Notes: generated by a model from the sequence alone, not told the origin. DNA of 64,000 nucleotides from Dokdonella_A ginsengisoli (GCF_042652785.1 NZ_JBHSHD010000006.1:62001-126000), one strand, 5' to 3'; shown: positions 1 to 9,015, counted from the first letter of the stretch. Numbers and translations: made by a program.

Positions 1-2140
1 CGATCGGCGGCGTGCCGGGCTCGCCGCAGCCGCCCATCTTGTCCGTGCTCGGCACGATGTGCACCTCGATCTTCGGCATCTCGGTCAGGCGCAGCGCCGG
101 ATAGTCGTGGAAGTTGCTCTGCTGGACCTTGCCGTCCTTCAGCGTGAGCTCGCCGTGCAGCGCGGCCGACAGGCCGTAGACGATGCCGGATTGCATCTGT
201 GCTTCCACCGTCAGCGGGTTCACCACCGGGCCGCAGTCGATCGCGCAGACGACGCGATGCACGCGCGGCTTGCCGTCCTCCAGCGACACTTCCGCGACCT
301 GCGCGACGTAGCTGCCGAACGACTGGTGCACGGCGAGCCCGGCCGCGCGGCCCGGCGCCAGCGGCTTGCCCCAGCCGAACTTCTCGGCCGCCAGATCGAG
401 CGCGCGGCGCTCGCGCGAATCCTTCGGCAACAGCGCGCGGCGGTAGGCGAGCGGATCCTGTCCGGCCGCGTGGGCGAGTTCGTCGAGGAAGCATTCCACC
501 GCGAAGGCGGTGTGCGAATGCCCGACCGAGCGCCACCACAGCACGGTGACCGGGCTGGTCGGCGAATGCAGGTCGACGCGATGCGCCGGAATCGAGGCGA
601 GGTACGGCGAATCGGCCGCGCCCTCGACCGACGTGCCGTCGATGCCGTCCTTGATCATCGCCGACGCGAACGGCGTGCCGGCGATGATCGACTGGCCGAC
701 GATCGTGTGCGACCACGCACGCGGCCTGCCGTCCTCGCCGAGCGCACCGCGGAACCGCGACAGCCACATCGGCCGGTAGTAGCCGCCGTGCATGTCGTCC
801 TCGCGCGTCCACACGACCTTGACCGTGCGCCCGGACGCCTTGGCGACCTGCACCGCTTCGGCGACGAAGTCCGAACTTGGCGTCGCGCGACGGCCGAAAC
901 CGCCGCCGAGGAAGGTGGTGTGGATGCGCACCTGCTCGGGCTTGAGTCCGAGAATCTTCGCTGCGGCCATCTGGTCCACGGTCTGGAACTGCGTGCCGGT
1001 CCAGATGTCGCAGCCGTCCTTCGCCGCCTTGGCGGGGTTGTATTCGACCGTGCAGTTCAGCGGCTCCATCGCCGCATGGGCGAGGAACGGCACCTCGTAG
1101 TCGGCCTCGATCGCGTTCGGCGCACCTTTCAGCGCGGCGTCGACGTCGCCGGCGACCTTCGCCGGCGCGCCGGGCGTGGCAGCCAGCTTCTTGTACGACT
1201 CGCGCAGCTGCGGCGTGGACACGTTCGCACCGGCGCTCTCGTCCCATTCCAGCACGAGCGCGTTGCGGCCCTGCGTGGCGGCCCAGAAGTGCCTGGCCAG
1301 CACGGCCACGCCGCTCGGCACCTCGACGACGTCGAGAACACCGGGCACGGCCTTCGCCTTCGTCGCGTCGAACTTCTTCAGCCTGGCACCGAACGACGGC
1401 GCGCGCGCGACCAGCACAATCGCCATGTCCGGCCGCTTCACGTCGAGGCCGAACTCGGCCTTGCCGGTGGTCTTGGCCAGGCTGTCGAGGCGGCGCGTGG
1501 GCTTGCCGATGAGCGTCCAGTCCTTGGCCTCCTTCAGCGTGACCTTGGCCGGCGCTGGCAGCTTCGCCGCCGCCTGCGCGACCTCGCCGAAGCGCAGCTT
1601 CTTGGTGCCGCTCAGCACCACGCCGTCGGCGACGCGGCAGTCCGACGCCTTCACGCCGAGCTTGGCCGCCGCCGCGGCGACCAGCATCTCGCGCGCCATC
1701 GCGCCGGCCGTGCGCAGCTGGTCGAACGATTCCCAGGTGCTGGTGGAACCGCCGGTCATCTGCATGCCGAAGGCGGTATGCGCGTACTCCGGCGCCGCCG
1801 GCGCGTGTTCGACGCGCACCTGGTTCCAGTCGCAGCCCAGTTCCTCGGCGACCACCATCGGAATCGACGTCCAGATGCCCTGGCCCATTTCCGAGTGCTT
1901 GAGCAGCACGGTGACGGTGTCGTCCGGCGCGACGCGGATGAACGCGTTCGGCGCCACCGGCGGCCTGGCGGCGGGCGCGCCCTCCTGCGCCAGCGCCTGG
2001 CGCACGGCGGCCGGCAGGAAGAAGCCGATCACCAGGCCGGCCGATGCGGTCGCAGCCGTCTTCAGGAACGCGCGGCGTCCGGCGAGCGCGGGCGCCGCTT
2101 CGCGCAGATCCCCGTTCGAATCGCGGTTCTCACGCCACAT
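1..2140 (-). CDS. Molybdopterin-binding large subunit of an isoquinoline 1-oxidoreductase-type hydroxylase, 3'-truncated
   Basis: About 713 residues are visible and the gene runs off the left edge close to its natural end. The N-terminus has a twin-arginine signal (G-R-R-A-F-L-K followed by a hydrophobic stretch to about residue 45), so the folded enzyme should be exported by Tat. A family sequence F-I-R-V-A-P-D-D follows, then L-K-H-S-E-M-G-Q-G. The last visible residues contain the family C-terminal signature G-E-P-G-T-P-P-I, whose Glu is the presumed catalytic base in the xanthine oxidase family. The ATG overlaps the stop of the [2Fe-2S] subunit gene by 11 nt, so translation is probably coupled. 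The oxidised substrate (aldehyde or N-heterocycle) cannot be read from sequence. No FAD subunit is present, so electrons probably leave through a cytochrome or another carrier. Confidence 0.88.
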   Translation of the reverse strand, partial: MWRENRDSNGDLREAAPALAGRRAFLKTAATASAGLVIGFFLPAAVRQALAQEGAPAARPPVAPNAFIRVAPDDTVTVLLKHSEMGQGIWTSIPMVVAEELGCDWNQVRVEHAPAAPEYAHTAFGMQMTGGSTSTWESFDQLRTAGAMAREMLVAAAAAKLGVKASDCRVADGVVLSGTKKLRFGEVAQAAAKLPAPAKVTLKEAKDWTLIGKPTRRLDSLAKTTGKAEFGLDVKRPDMAIVLVARAPSFGARLKKFDATKAKAVPGVLDVVEVPSGVAVLARHFWAATQGRNALVLEWDESAGANVSTPQLRESYKKLAATPGAPAKVAGDVDAALKGAPNAIEADYEVPFLAHAAMEPLNCTVEYNPAKAAKDGCDIWTGTQFQTVDQMAAAKILGLKPEQVRIHTTFLGGGFGRRATPSSDFVAEAVQVAKASGRTVKVVWTREDDMHGGYYRPMWLSRFRGALGEDGRPRAWSHTIVGQSIIAGTPFASAMIKDGIDGTSVEGAADSPYLASIPAHRVDLHSPTSPVTVLWWRSVGHSHTAFAVECFLDELAHAAGQDPLAYRRALLPKDSRERRALDLAAEKFGWGKPLAPGRAAGLAVHQSFGSYVAQVAEVSLEDGKPRVHRVVCAIDCGPVVNPLTVEAQMQSGIVYGLSAALHGELTLKDGKVQQSNFHDYPALRLTEMPKIEVHIVPSTDKMGGCGEPGTPPI

Positions 2141-2600
2141 GGCCGCTCTCCTTGGTCAGCTCCGCCGCGCGATGCACCGCCGTGCGGATGCGCTGGTAGG
2201 TGCCGCAGCGGCACAGGTTGCCGGACATCGCCGCGTCGATCTCGGCGTCGGTCGGCTGCGGCGTGGTCTTCAGCAGCGCGGCCGCGACCATGATCTGGCC
2301 GGACTGGCAGTAGCCGCATTGCACGACGTCCACTTCCTGCCAGGCGCGCTGCACCGGGTGCGCGCCGTCCTTGGACAGGCCTTCGATGGTGGTGATCGAC
2401 TTGTCCGCGGCGGCCGATGCCGGCGTGATGCAGGAACGGATCGGCGCGCCGTCCAGATGCACGGTGCAGGCGCCGCATTGCGCCATGCCGCAGCCGAACT
2501 TCGTGCCGGTCAGGCCGACGAGATCGCGCAGCACCCACAACAAAGGCATGTCGGCCGGCGCATCGACTTCGTGCGGCTGGCCGTTGACGACGAGTTTCAT
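2130..2600 (-). CDS. [2Fe-2S] small subunit of an isoquinoline 1-oxidoreductase-type hydroxylase
   Basis: A 156-aa protein of normal family length. An N-terminal plant-type ferredoxin domain carries C-G-M-A-Q-C-G-A-C around residues 40-50. A C-terminal all-helical [2Fe-2S] domain carries C-G-Y-C-Q-S-G and C-R-C-G-T-Y. All eight cluster cysteines expected for the family can be found. It has no signal peptide and should be carried out by the Tat signal of its large subunit, as is known for this family. It is the promoter-proximal gene of an iorA-iorB pair. The xdhC- and mobA-like maturation genes lie just upstream on the same strand. Confidence 0.93.
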   Translation of the reverse strand: MKLVVNGQPHEVDAPADMPLLWVLRDLVGLTGTKFGCGMAQCGACTVHLDGAPIRSCITPASAAADKSITTIEGLSKDGAHPVQRAWQEVDVVQCGYCQSGQIMVAAALLKTTPQPTDAEIDAAMSGNLCRCGTYQRIRTAVHRAAELTKESGHVA

Positions 2601-2793
2601 GGTCGTACTCCGAGCTGGCTTGGGGGAGAGGTAGGAAACGGTCCGGACATGGCCGTCGTCGGCGAACGCCGCGATCGGCTGGCTCGATTCCGATCGGTGC
2701 GGCGGATCGCCGGATGACCAGAAGAGACGTATTCAGAACCTGACGAAAGCGTACACCGGGTCCTTTTTCCGTACCAGAGGGTTCATGAAAGCT

Positions 2794-3393
2794 TTACGCC
2801 GATTCTTCGCCGCGCAGCCGTTCCCGGTCGGCGGGCGTGTCGACATCGTGCGCGAGCGCCGGCGCGGCGAGCGGCACGGCGCCGCGGCGGCGCAGCAGCT
2901 CGCGCGCACCGACGTCGCCGCGCAGGCACGCGACGTCGGCGAACCAGCTCCGCGGCAGCAGGGCCGGCACGCCGAGCACGTCGGCGTAGGCGCTGGCGAC
3001 CGCGCATTGCGGCTGCGCGCGCCACGCGTCGCACAGGGCCAGCAGGTGATCGACCTGCAGCGCCGGCTGGTCGGTCAGCGCGACCAGCGCGCCGGCGCAG
3101 CGCGCATCGAGCGCGGCGACGCCGGCGCGCAGCGAGGCCGACAGGCCTTCCTCGTGATCGGCGGCGAGCACCTCGCGGACCGGCAATCCGGCCAGCGCCG
3201 CGCGCATGCGCGCGGCGTCGTGGCCGAGCACGACGACGCATTCCAGCGGCTGCGTCGCGAGCAGCGCGCGCGCGGCCCGGCGCAGCAGCGGCTCGCCGTC
3301 GAACTCGATCAGCTGCTTGGCGTGGCCGAGCCGCCGCGACGCGCCGGCGGCGAGCAGGATCGCGCCGTGCACCGCGGCGCGATCGCCGTTCAT
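2794..3393 (-). CDS. MobA-like (MocA-type) nucleotidyltransferase for molybdenum cofactor
   Basis: A 199-aa NTP transferase. The N-terminal G-A-I-L-L-A-A-G-A-S-R-R-L-G loop and a following K-Q-L (residues about 9-30) form the nucleotide-binding signature of MobA/MocA cytidylyl- or guanylyltransferases. L-T-D-Q-P near residue 110 is the metal-binding motif. The ATG overlaps the stop of the xdhC-like gene (ATGA), so the pair is translationally coupled. In this family the enzyme adds CMP or GMP to molybdopterin for insertion into xanthine-oxidase-type enzymes. That fits the iorAB-like genes immediately downstream. Whether the product is MCD or MGD cofactor is not decided by sequence. Confidence 0.85.
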   Translation of the reverse strand: MNGDRAAVHGAILLAAGASRRLGHAKQLIEFDGEPLLRRAARALLATQPLECVVVLGHDAARMRAALAGLPVREVLAADHEEGLSASLRAGVAALDARCAGALVALTDQPALQVDHLLALCDAWRAQPQCAVASAYADVLGVPALLPRSWFADVACLRGDVGARELLRRRGAVPLAAPALAHDVDTPADRERLRGEESA

Positions 3394-4448
3394 GCCGGCA
3401 CGCGCCGCGAGAACGCGATCTGCAGCTGGGCGGCGATCGCCAGCGCGATCGCCTCGGCGCCTTCGCCGCCGAGCGTCAACCCGACCGGCGCGTGCAGATG
3501 GGGCTGCAGCCGGGCGGTGGCGTCGGTGCCAATCTCCGCCAGCAGGTCGTCGCGCCGCGACGCCGGGCCGAGCAGGCCGACGTAGCTGATGCCGGTCGCG
3601 GCCAGCTGCGTCAGGCAGCGCGCGTCGAGCAGGTAGTTGTGATTCATCACCAGCGCGGCGTCGAAGCGCGTGCTCGCGAACAGGGCGGGCAGCGCATCCG
3701 GGCCGCCGTCGTGGGTGCGGTCGATGCCGCAATCCTGCGCGAAGCGCGCCCAGCGCCCGCGGTGCTCGGCCAGTTCGACGCGCCAGCCGAGCATGCGCGT
3801 CAGCCGCAGCAGCGGCCGCGTCTCCGGCCCGGCACCGAGCAGCAGCAGGCGCGGCGCGGGACGTACGGTCAGCGCGATCGGATCGGGCGGCACGTCGTCG
3901 TCGTCGCGCACGCCGCCGCGCGCGTCGAAACGGTAGCGGCGCGTCTCGCCGTTCGCACCGACGACGCGCGCCTCGCCTGCGCCGATGTGCTCGGCCGCGC
4001 CGGCGAGCCGCAGTTCCAGCGCGGTGCCGCGCTGGTCGGCGTCGATCAGCGCCTCGCGCAACGGCGCCGCCCGTGCCGGCAGCGGCAGCAGCCGAACGCG
4101 TGTGGAACCGCCGCAGCCGGTGCCGGAACCGAACACGCGGTCCTCGTCGCCGCTGGTGTCGAAGCGCACGTCGGCGCCGACGCCGCGGGCCAGCACGTCG
4201 CGCGCGGCGGCTTCCAGCTCGCCTTCCAGGCAGCCGCCGGAAAGCGCGCCGACGTGCACGCCGGCGGCGTCGAGCAGGATCAGGGCGCCGGGCTTGCGAT
4301 AGGTCGAGCCGGCGGTCTCGACGACGACCGCCAGCACGCCCGCTTCGCCGCGCGCGGCGAGCACGCGCGCGCCTTCGACGACGGCGCGCGTGCCGCCGAG
4401 CGCAAAGGCGGTCGCGGCGTGCGAAAGGTCGGGAGGAAAGGAGGTCAT
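3390..4448 (-). CDS. XdhC/CoxI family molybdenum hydroxylase maturation protein
   Basis: A 352-aa cytosolic protein. The N-terminal XdhC_CoxI domain has E-T-A-G-S-T-Y-R-K-P-G at about residues 42-52 and G-A-L-S-G-G-C-L-E-G at about 66-75, including the conserved cysteine. The C-terminal Rossmann-like XdhC_C domain has L-L-L-L-G-A-G-P-E. XdhC proteins bind sulfurated Moco and insert it into the large subunit. The gene overlaps the mobA-like gene by 4 nt and precedes the iorAB-like pair, so the four genes read as a maturation-plus-enzyme unit. The cvrA antiporter gene ends 61 nt upstream on the same strand and could be co-transcribed. Confidence 0.9.
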   Translation of the reverse strand: MTSFPPDLSHAATAFALGGTRAVVEGARVLAARGEAGVLAVVVETAGSTYRKPGALILLDAAGVHVGALSGGCLEGELEAAARDVLARGVGADVRFDTSGDEDRVFGSGTGCGGSTRVRLLPLPARAAPLREALIDADQRGTALELRLAGAAEHIGAGEARVVGANGETRRYRFDARGGVRDDDDVPPDPIALTVRPAPRLLLLGAGPETRPLLRLTRMLGWRVELAEHRGRWARFAQDCGIDRTHDGGPDALPALFASTRFDAALVMNHNYLLDARCLTQLAATGISYVGLLGPASRRDDLLAEIGTDATARLQPHLHAPVGLTLGGEGAEAIALAIAAQLQIAFSRRVPA

Positions 4449-4509
4449 CGTGGCGATCGGGTGCGGACGAAGAAGCGAAGCGCTTGCATGAAGGCGCCCG
4501 GACGCGGAT

Positions 4510-6291
4510 TCAACGCCTTCCGAGCAGCCGGGCCACGCCGTCGACCAGCCGCGCCGGCCGCGCCAGCGCCTTGCCGAAGCTTTCGATCTTGAATCCGACC
4601 TTGGCCACGCCCTCGTCGGACAGTTCGCGCGCGACCAGCGTGACCGGGCCGAGGCGGACGCGGTCGCCGACCTCGATCGTGTGCTCGAAGCGGCGTGCGA
4701 AATGTTCGGCCAGGGTCAGCGGCGCGTCCTTGGGGCGGACCGGCAGGCCGTAGAAATCGGCGACGTCGCCCAGGCGCACGTCGGCGTCCAGGCTGAACTC
4801 GCCGAACAGCTCGCGCTCGGCTTCGCTGGCTTCCTCGGGCGGTGCGAACAGCCAGTCGAGCCGGTAGACGCGGCCGGGCGGCGCGAGCAGGTAGGCGTAG
4901 TCGCCCGGCATCAGGCTGTCGGCCTCGGCGGTCGTCAGGATCTCGCCGCCGCGCACGACCATGGTCAGCTGCGCCCAGCCCGGCAGCGACGCGCCGCCGA
5001 GGATGCGCGCCTCGGCCGCGACCGGATAGCCGACCAGCTCGCGTTCGAGCGAACCGGGCAGGTCGAGCTCGACGCGGCGCACCGCGCGTTCGCGATGCGG
5101 CAGCGCGACGTCGAACAGGCGCGCGGCGAGGCCGAGCGTCCAGCCCTGCACCAGCAGCGAGACCAGCACGACGACGAAGGCGACGTTGAAGACCAGCTGC
5201 GCGTGCGGCAGCTGCGCCAGCATCGGGATCGAAGCGAGGAAGATGCCGACCGCGCCGCGCAGGCCGATCCACGAGATGAAGGCGATCTCGCGCTTGCCGT
5301 AGCGCCGCAGCGGTGCGAGGCAGGCCACCACCGCCAGCGGCCGGCCGACGAACATCAAGAACGCCGCCACGCCGAGCGCCGGCAGCAGCGACTCCAGCAG
5401 CAGGCGCGGCGAGGCGAGCAGGCCGAGCACGAGGAACATCGCGATCTGGCACAGCCAGGTGGCCGCGTCGAGCGTGCCGAGCAGGTTGGTCAGTCCGCCG
5501 CTGACGCGGTTGCCGACCATCAGCCCGGCGACGTAGACGGCGAGGAAGCCGCTGCCGTGCAACTGGCCGGTGATGCCAAACACCAGCACCGCGGCGGCCA
5601 GCGCGAACAGCGCCGACAGCGCGTGGTCGAGCTGCAGGCGGTTCAGGCCGCGCGCGATCGCGCCGCCGCCGATCACGCCGGCGATGCCGCCGATGCCGAA
5701 CTCGACCACGAACTCCTGCACCAGCGCCAGCGGCGACAGGCCGGCGGGGGAGGTGACGTACTGGACCAGCAGCATCGTCAGCAGGATTGCGGCCGGATCG
5801 TTCGCGCTCGATTCGATCTCCAGCGTCGCGCCGACGCGCTCGCGCAGCTGCAGGCCGCCGGCACGCAGCAGGAACAGCACGGCGGCGGCGTCGGTCGAGG
5901 CGACCACGGCGCCGACCAGGAAGCCGGTCATCGAATCGAGCTGCAGCAGCCAGCTCGCGGCGAAGCCGGTGAGGATCGCGCTCAGCAGCACGCCGACCGT
6001 CGCCAGCAGCATCGTCGGCGCCAGCACACGGCGCACGGTGGCGAAGCGCGTGCGCAGGCCGCCGTCGAACAGGATGATCGCCAGCGCCAGCGAGCCGAGC
6101 TCGTAGGCGCCGCTGTAGTCGTCGAAGGCGATGCCGCCGGGGCCGTCGGCGCCGGCGAGCATGCCGATGACCAGGAACACCAGCAGCAGCGGCGCGCCGA
6201 AGCGCCGCGCGATCACGCTCGACGCGATGCCGACCAGGACCAGTGCGGAGGCGGCGGCGAAGACCCAGTAGATGTGCTGGATGATGGTCAT
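4510..6291 (-). CDS. cvrA: CvrA/NhaP2-type K+/H+ antiporter
   Basis: A 593-aa inner-membrane protein. Residues 1 to about 390 form a CPA1-type Na_H_Exchanger domain of roughly twelve hydrophobic helices, with the conserved V-A-S-T-D-A-A-A-V motif and N-D-P-A aspartate in the ion path. Residues about 400-475 match a TrkA-C regulatory domain. Residues about 485-575 match a transporter-associated (CorC/HlyC) domain. This exact three-part order is that of E. coli CvrA and Vibrio NhaP2, which export K+ in exchange for protons and protect volume at low osmolarity. Length agrees with the family (about 570-590 aa). The gene starts with ATG; it lies close to yifB (73 nt) on the same strand. Confidence 0.92.
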   Translation of the reverse strand: MTIIQHIYWVFAAASALVLVGIASSVIARRFGAPLLLVFLVIGMLAGADGPGGIAFDDYSGAYELGSLALAIILFDGGLRTRFATVRRVLAPTMLLATVGVLLSAILTGFAASWLLQLDSMTGFLVGAVVASTDAAAVLFLLRAGGLQLRERVGATLEIESSANDPAAILLTMLLVQYVTSPAGLSPLALVQEFVVEFGIGGIAGVIGGGAIARGLNRLQLDHALSALFALAAAVLVFGITGQLHGSGFLAVYVAGLMVGNRVSGGLTNLLGTLDAATWLCQIAMFLVLGLLASPRLLLESLLPALGVAAFLMFVGRPLAVVACLAPLRRYGKREIAFISWIGLRGAVGIFLASIPMLAQLPHAQLVFNVAFVVVLVSLLVQGWTLGLAARLFDVALPHRERAVRRVELDLPGSLERELVGYPVAAEARILGGASLPGWAQLTMVVRGGEILTTAEADSLMPGDYAYLLAPPGRVYRLDWLFAPPEEASEAERELFGEFSLDADVRLGDVADFYGLPVRPKDAPLTLAEHFARRFEHTIEVGDRVRLGPVTLVARELSDEGVAKVGFKIESFGKALARPARLVDGVARLLGRR

Positions 6292-6363
6292 GCGCCGATC
6301 ATAGCGTCGCCGCCCGCGTCCACGACCGGGCCGGCGTCCGGTTTCGACGCCGCCGCCGGCGGC

Positions 6364-7866
6364 TCATTCGGCGAAGCGGCGGTACTGGATCGCCTCGGAC
6401 AGGTGGCTGGCGTCGATGCGCGCGGTGCCGGCGAGGTCGGCGATGGTGCGCGCCACGCGCAGCACGCGGTGGTAGGCGCGTGCGGACAGGCCGAGCCGCT
6501 CGACCGCACGGTCGAGCAGGGCGTGTTCGGCGGGCGACAGGTCGCAGTCGCGCTCGACTTCGCGATTGCTCAGCCACGCGTTCGATTTGCCCGCGCGTTC
6601 GAGCTGGCGCATGTGCGCGGCGGCGACGCGCTCGCGCACGACCGCGCTGGGTTCGCCGCCGGCGGCGTCGCGCAGTTCGGCGTGCGGCACGCGCGCCATG
6701 TCCAGCCGCAGGTCGATGCGGTCGAGCAGCGGGCCGGAAATGCGCGAGCGATAGCGGGCGATCGCGTCCGGCGTGCAGCGGCAGCGTCCGCCCGGATCGC
6801 CGGCATAGCCGCAGGGGCAGGGGTTCATCGCGGCGACCAGCTGGAAGCGCGCCGGGAATTCGACCTGGCGCGCAGCGCGCGAGATCGAGATGCGGCCCGA
6901 TTCGAGCGGTTCGCGCAGCACTTCGAGCACATGGCGGTCGAACTCGGGCAGTTCGTCGAGAAACAGCACCCCGTGGTGCGCCAGCGAGATCTCGCCGGGC
7001 CGAGGCATCGATCCGCCGCCGACCAGCGCGACCGCCGAAGCGGTGTGATGCGGATGGCGGAAGGCGCGCCGCTTCCACGAGGCGACGTCGTTGTCCTGGC
7101 CGGCGATCGAGCGGATCGCGGCCAGCTCCAGCGCCTCGTGTTCCTCCAGCGGCGGCAGGATGCCGGGCAGGCGGCTGGCCAGCATGGTCTTGCCGGTGCC
7201 GGGCACGCCGCAGAGCAGCAGGTTGTGACCGCCGGCCGCGGCGATCTCGAGCGCGCGGCGTGCCTGCGACTGGCCGCGCACCTCGGCCAGGTCGGCGACC
7301 TCCGTGGCCGGCGCGGTCGTGGATGCCGGAACCGTCGCCGCCTCGGCGAGCTCGGCACGGCCGGCAAGATGCGCGCAGACCTCCAGCAGCGAATCGGCCA
7401 CGCGCACGTCCGCGCCGGAAACCAGCGCGGCCTCGGCGGCGTTGCCGCGCGGCACGATCACGCGCCGGCCGACGCGGGTCGCGTGCAGCACCGCCGGCAG
7501 CACGCCCTGCACCGGGCGCAGCTCGCCGGAGAGCGCGAGTTCGCCGACGAATTCGTGGCCGGCGAGCGCCTCGCGCGGCAGTCCGCCGTTGGCGGCGAGG
7601 ATGCCGAGCGCGATCGGCAGGTCGAAGCGGCCACCGTCCTTGGGCAGGTCGGCCGGCGCCAGGTTCACCGTCACCTTGCGCTGCGGGTATTCGAGCTGGG
7701 CGTTGAGGATCGCCGCGCGCACGCGGTCGCGTGCCTCCTTCACCGCAGCTTCGGGCAGGCCGACGATCGAGGTGCCGGGCAGTCCGCCGGACAGGTGCAC
7801 CTCGCAGGCGACCAGCGGCGCGACGACGCCGGCCTGGGCACGCGTGTAGACGACGGCGAGGCTCAT
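6364..7866 (-). CDS. yifB: YifB family Mg-chelatase-like AAA+ ATPase (ComM-like)
   Basis: A 500-aa cytosolic protein. Residues 1 to about 165 are the ChlI/Lon-protease-like fold with the typical start M-S-L-A-V-V-Y-T-R-A. The central Mg_chelatase AAA+ module has Walker A G-V-P-G-T-G-K-T at residues 220-227 and L-F-L-D-E-L as Walker B. N-P-C-P-C-G-Y-A-G with further cysteines is the family zinc-like insertion. The C-terminal Mg_chelatase_C helical domain ends the protein. The start is set by homology, since the Shine-Dalgarno is poor. Homologues (ComM) act as branch-migration helicases in natural transformation. The gene follows ubiK with a 188-nt gap, an order common in gammaproteobacteria. 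Confidence 0.95.
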   Translation of the reverse strand: MSLAVVYTRAQAGVVAPLVACEVHLSGGLPGTSIVGLPEAAVKEARDRVRAAILNAQLEYPQRKVTVNLAPADLPKDGGRFDLPIALGILAANGGLPREALAGHEFVGELALSGELRPVQGVLPAVLHATRVGRRVIVPRGNAAEAALVSGADVRVADSLLEVCAHLAGRAELAEAATVPASTTAPATEVADLAEVRGQSQARRALEIAAAGGHNLLLCGVPGTGKTMLASRLPGILPPLEEHEALELAAIRSIAGQDNDVASWKRRAFRHPHHTASAVALVGGGSMPRPGEISLAHHGVLFLDELPEFDRHVLEVLREPLESGRISISRAARQVEFPARFQLVAAMNPCPCGYAGDPGGRCRCTPDAIARYRSRISGPLLDRIDLRLDMARVPHAELRDAAGGEPSAVVRERVAAAHMRQLERAGKSNAWLSNREVERDCDLSPAEHALLDRAVERLGLSARAYHRVLRVARTIADLAGTARIDASHLSEAIQYRRFAE

Positions 7867-8054
7867 GTGCGGCCGCCGGGAAAAACGCCCGCCGCCCCCG
7901 CCAGGGGGTGAGCTGCGCAGGGCAGCGGGCTTCCCGGGAAATCGTCGAATCGGTGTCGGTGCGAAGTCATGGCGGCGATCGCGGGCACGCGACTCCCCGG
8001 CGGCGCCGCATGGCAGCGGCGCTCGTGTCGAGGAAGCGGGAGCCGGCGGGTCGG

Positions 8055-8324
8055 CTAGTGCCTGGGCTGCGCGGCCGTGGCGCCAACCAGGCGTTCGAGC
8101 GCGAGGATCTGCTGCTCGAGCTCCTCGATCTTCTCGCGCGTGCGCAGCAGCACGCAGCGCTGCACGTCGAACTCCTCGCGCGTGACGAGATCGAGCTGGC
8201 GCAGGCCCGACTGCAGGGCGCCGCGGAAATTCTCGGTGAGGTCTTCGCGCGCCTGCGCGAGACCGGGCGGGACCAGCGCGGCGAGTCGCTGCGCGAGGTC
8301 GTCGATGGATCGAAGCTCGATCAT
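8055..8324 (-). CDS. ubiK: UbiK ubiquinone biosynthesis accessory factor (BMFP/YqiC family)
   Basis: An 89-aa protein. The N-terminal half (residues 1-45) is amphipathic, and the C-terminal half (about 50-82) is a coiled coil rich in E, L, K and R, as in the membrane fusogenic BMFP/YqiC family. A good ribosome site (AAGGGG, about 7 nt from ATG) supports the start. UbiK binds UbiJ and helps the aerobic ubiquinone biosynthesis complex. It is divergent from the P-II gene and shares a 293-nt intergenic region with it. No rho-independent terminator was seen before yifB, so read-through is possible. Confidence 0.88.
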   Translation of the reverse strand: MIELRSIDDLAQRLAALVPPGLAQAREDLTENFRGALQSGLRQLDLVTREEFDVQRCVLLRTREKIEELEQQILALERLVGATAAQPRH

Positions 8325-8549
8325 GGCTCACCCCTTTCTGGGCATGATTCGGATGGATCGGAAGGCTGCCGCGCGACCTGTGCCGGTTGCTGCGGCGGTG
8401 TGCGTGCGTCCTTGGGGTTCGACCGGCGGCGGGCGGACCCGCCACCGGCCGGGAGCTTCCGTGCCGCGCCGGTCCGTCGGCGCCGCTCCCCATGCACGAC
8501 AGTCTAGCCGTGGCGGATGCGCGCGCCAGCCGGCGGATTCGGATTTGTT

Positions 8550-8567
8550 TGTAGGAAATTTCCTACA
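8550..8567. promoter_or_regulatory. 18-bp perfect palindrome, candidate operator of the P-II gene
   Basis: TGTAGGAAATTTCCTACA is perfectly self-complementary. It ends 50 nt before the P-II start codon. A -10-like TATAGT lies at 8582-8587, and the hexamer 17 bp upstream of it (8559-8564) falls inside the palindrome. A protein bound here would therefore cover the -35 region. The A/T-rich centre stands out in a 70% G+C window. The binding factor is unknown to me; neither NtrC nor Fur sites look like this. Confidence 0.6.
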
Positions 8568-8581
8568 CGGATCGATCCGGC

Positions 8582-8587
8582 TATAGT
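8582..8587 (+). promoter_or_regulatory. Candidate -10 box of the P-II gene
   Basis: TATAGT is 31 nt before the start codon, and the palindrome occupies the -35 position. A ribosome site AGGAAG follows about 7 nt before ATG. The -35 hexamer is weak (TTTCCT), so an activator or other sigma factor remains possible. Confidence 0.45.
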
Positions 8588-8617
8588 CGCGGCGACGTCC
8601 GCGACAGGAAGCGACCG

Positions 8618-8956
8618 ATGCACATGGTCATGGCGATCATCAAGCCGTTCAAGCTCGACGAGGTGCGCGAAGCGCTCGCCGAGGTCGGCGTGCAGGGCAT
8701 CACGGTCACCGAGATCAAGGGCTTCGGCCGCCAGAAGGGCCACACCGAGCTGTACCGCGGCGCCGAATACGTCGTCGACTTCCTGCCGAAGATCAAGATC
8801 GAGGTCGCGGTCAGCGACGACCAGCTCGAGCGCGTGATCGAAACCGTCGCGCAGACCGCCAACACCGGCAAGATCGGCGACGGCAAGATCTTCGCGTGGC
8901 GGCTCGACCGCGTGATCCGCATCCGCACCGGCGAACTCGATGCGGATGCGCTGTAG
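8618..8956 (+). CDS. glnK: P-II nitrogen regulatory protein
   Basis: A 112-aa trimeric signal protein of exact family length. The start aligns with the usual P-II N-terminus (A-I-I-K-P-F at residues 6-11). Tyr51 in the T-loop (E-L-Y-R-G-A-E-Y) is the uridylylation site of GlnD. G-D-G-K-I-F at about residues 87-92 forms the ATP/2-oxoglutarate pocket. It would control glutamine synthetase adenylylation, NtrB or AmtB. No amtB or ntr gene is adjacent, so glnK versus glnB cannot be settled; the symbol is tentative. Confidence 0.93.
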   Translation: MHMVMAIIKPFKLDEVREALAEVGVQGITVTEIKGFGRQKGHTELYRGAEYVVDFLPKIKIEVAVSDDQLERVIETVAQTANTGKIGDGKIFAWRLDRVIRIRTGELDADAL

Positions 8957-9015
8957 AGCCGGGATTGGTGATTCGTGAAGGCGGGAGCGTCGTTCCGTTT
9001 CCCCGGCGCAGGTGC

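Noticed and set aside
4681..7911. 1,076-codon plus-strand frame across cvrA and yifB
   Set aside because: Low-complexity, Q/R/A-rich product; the two minus-strand genes are well-defined families.
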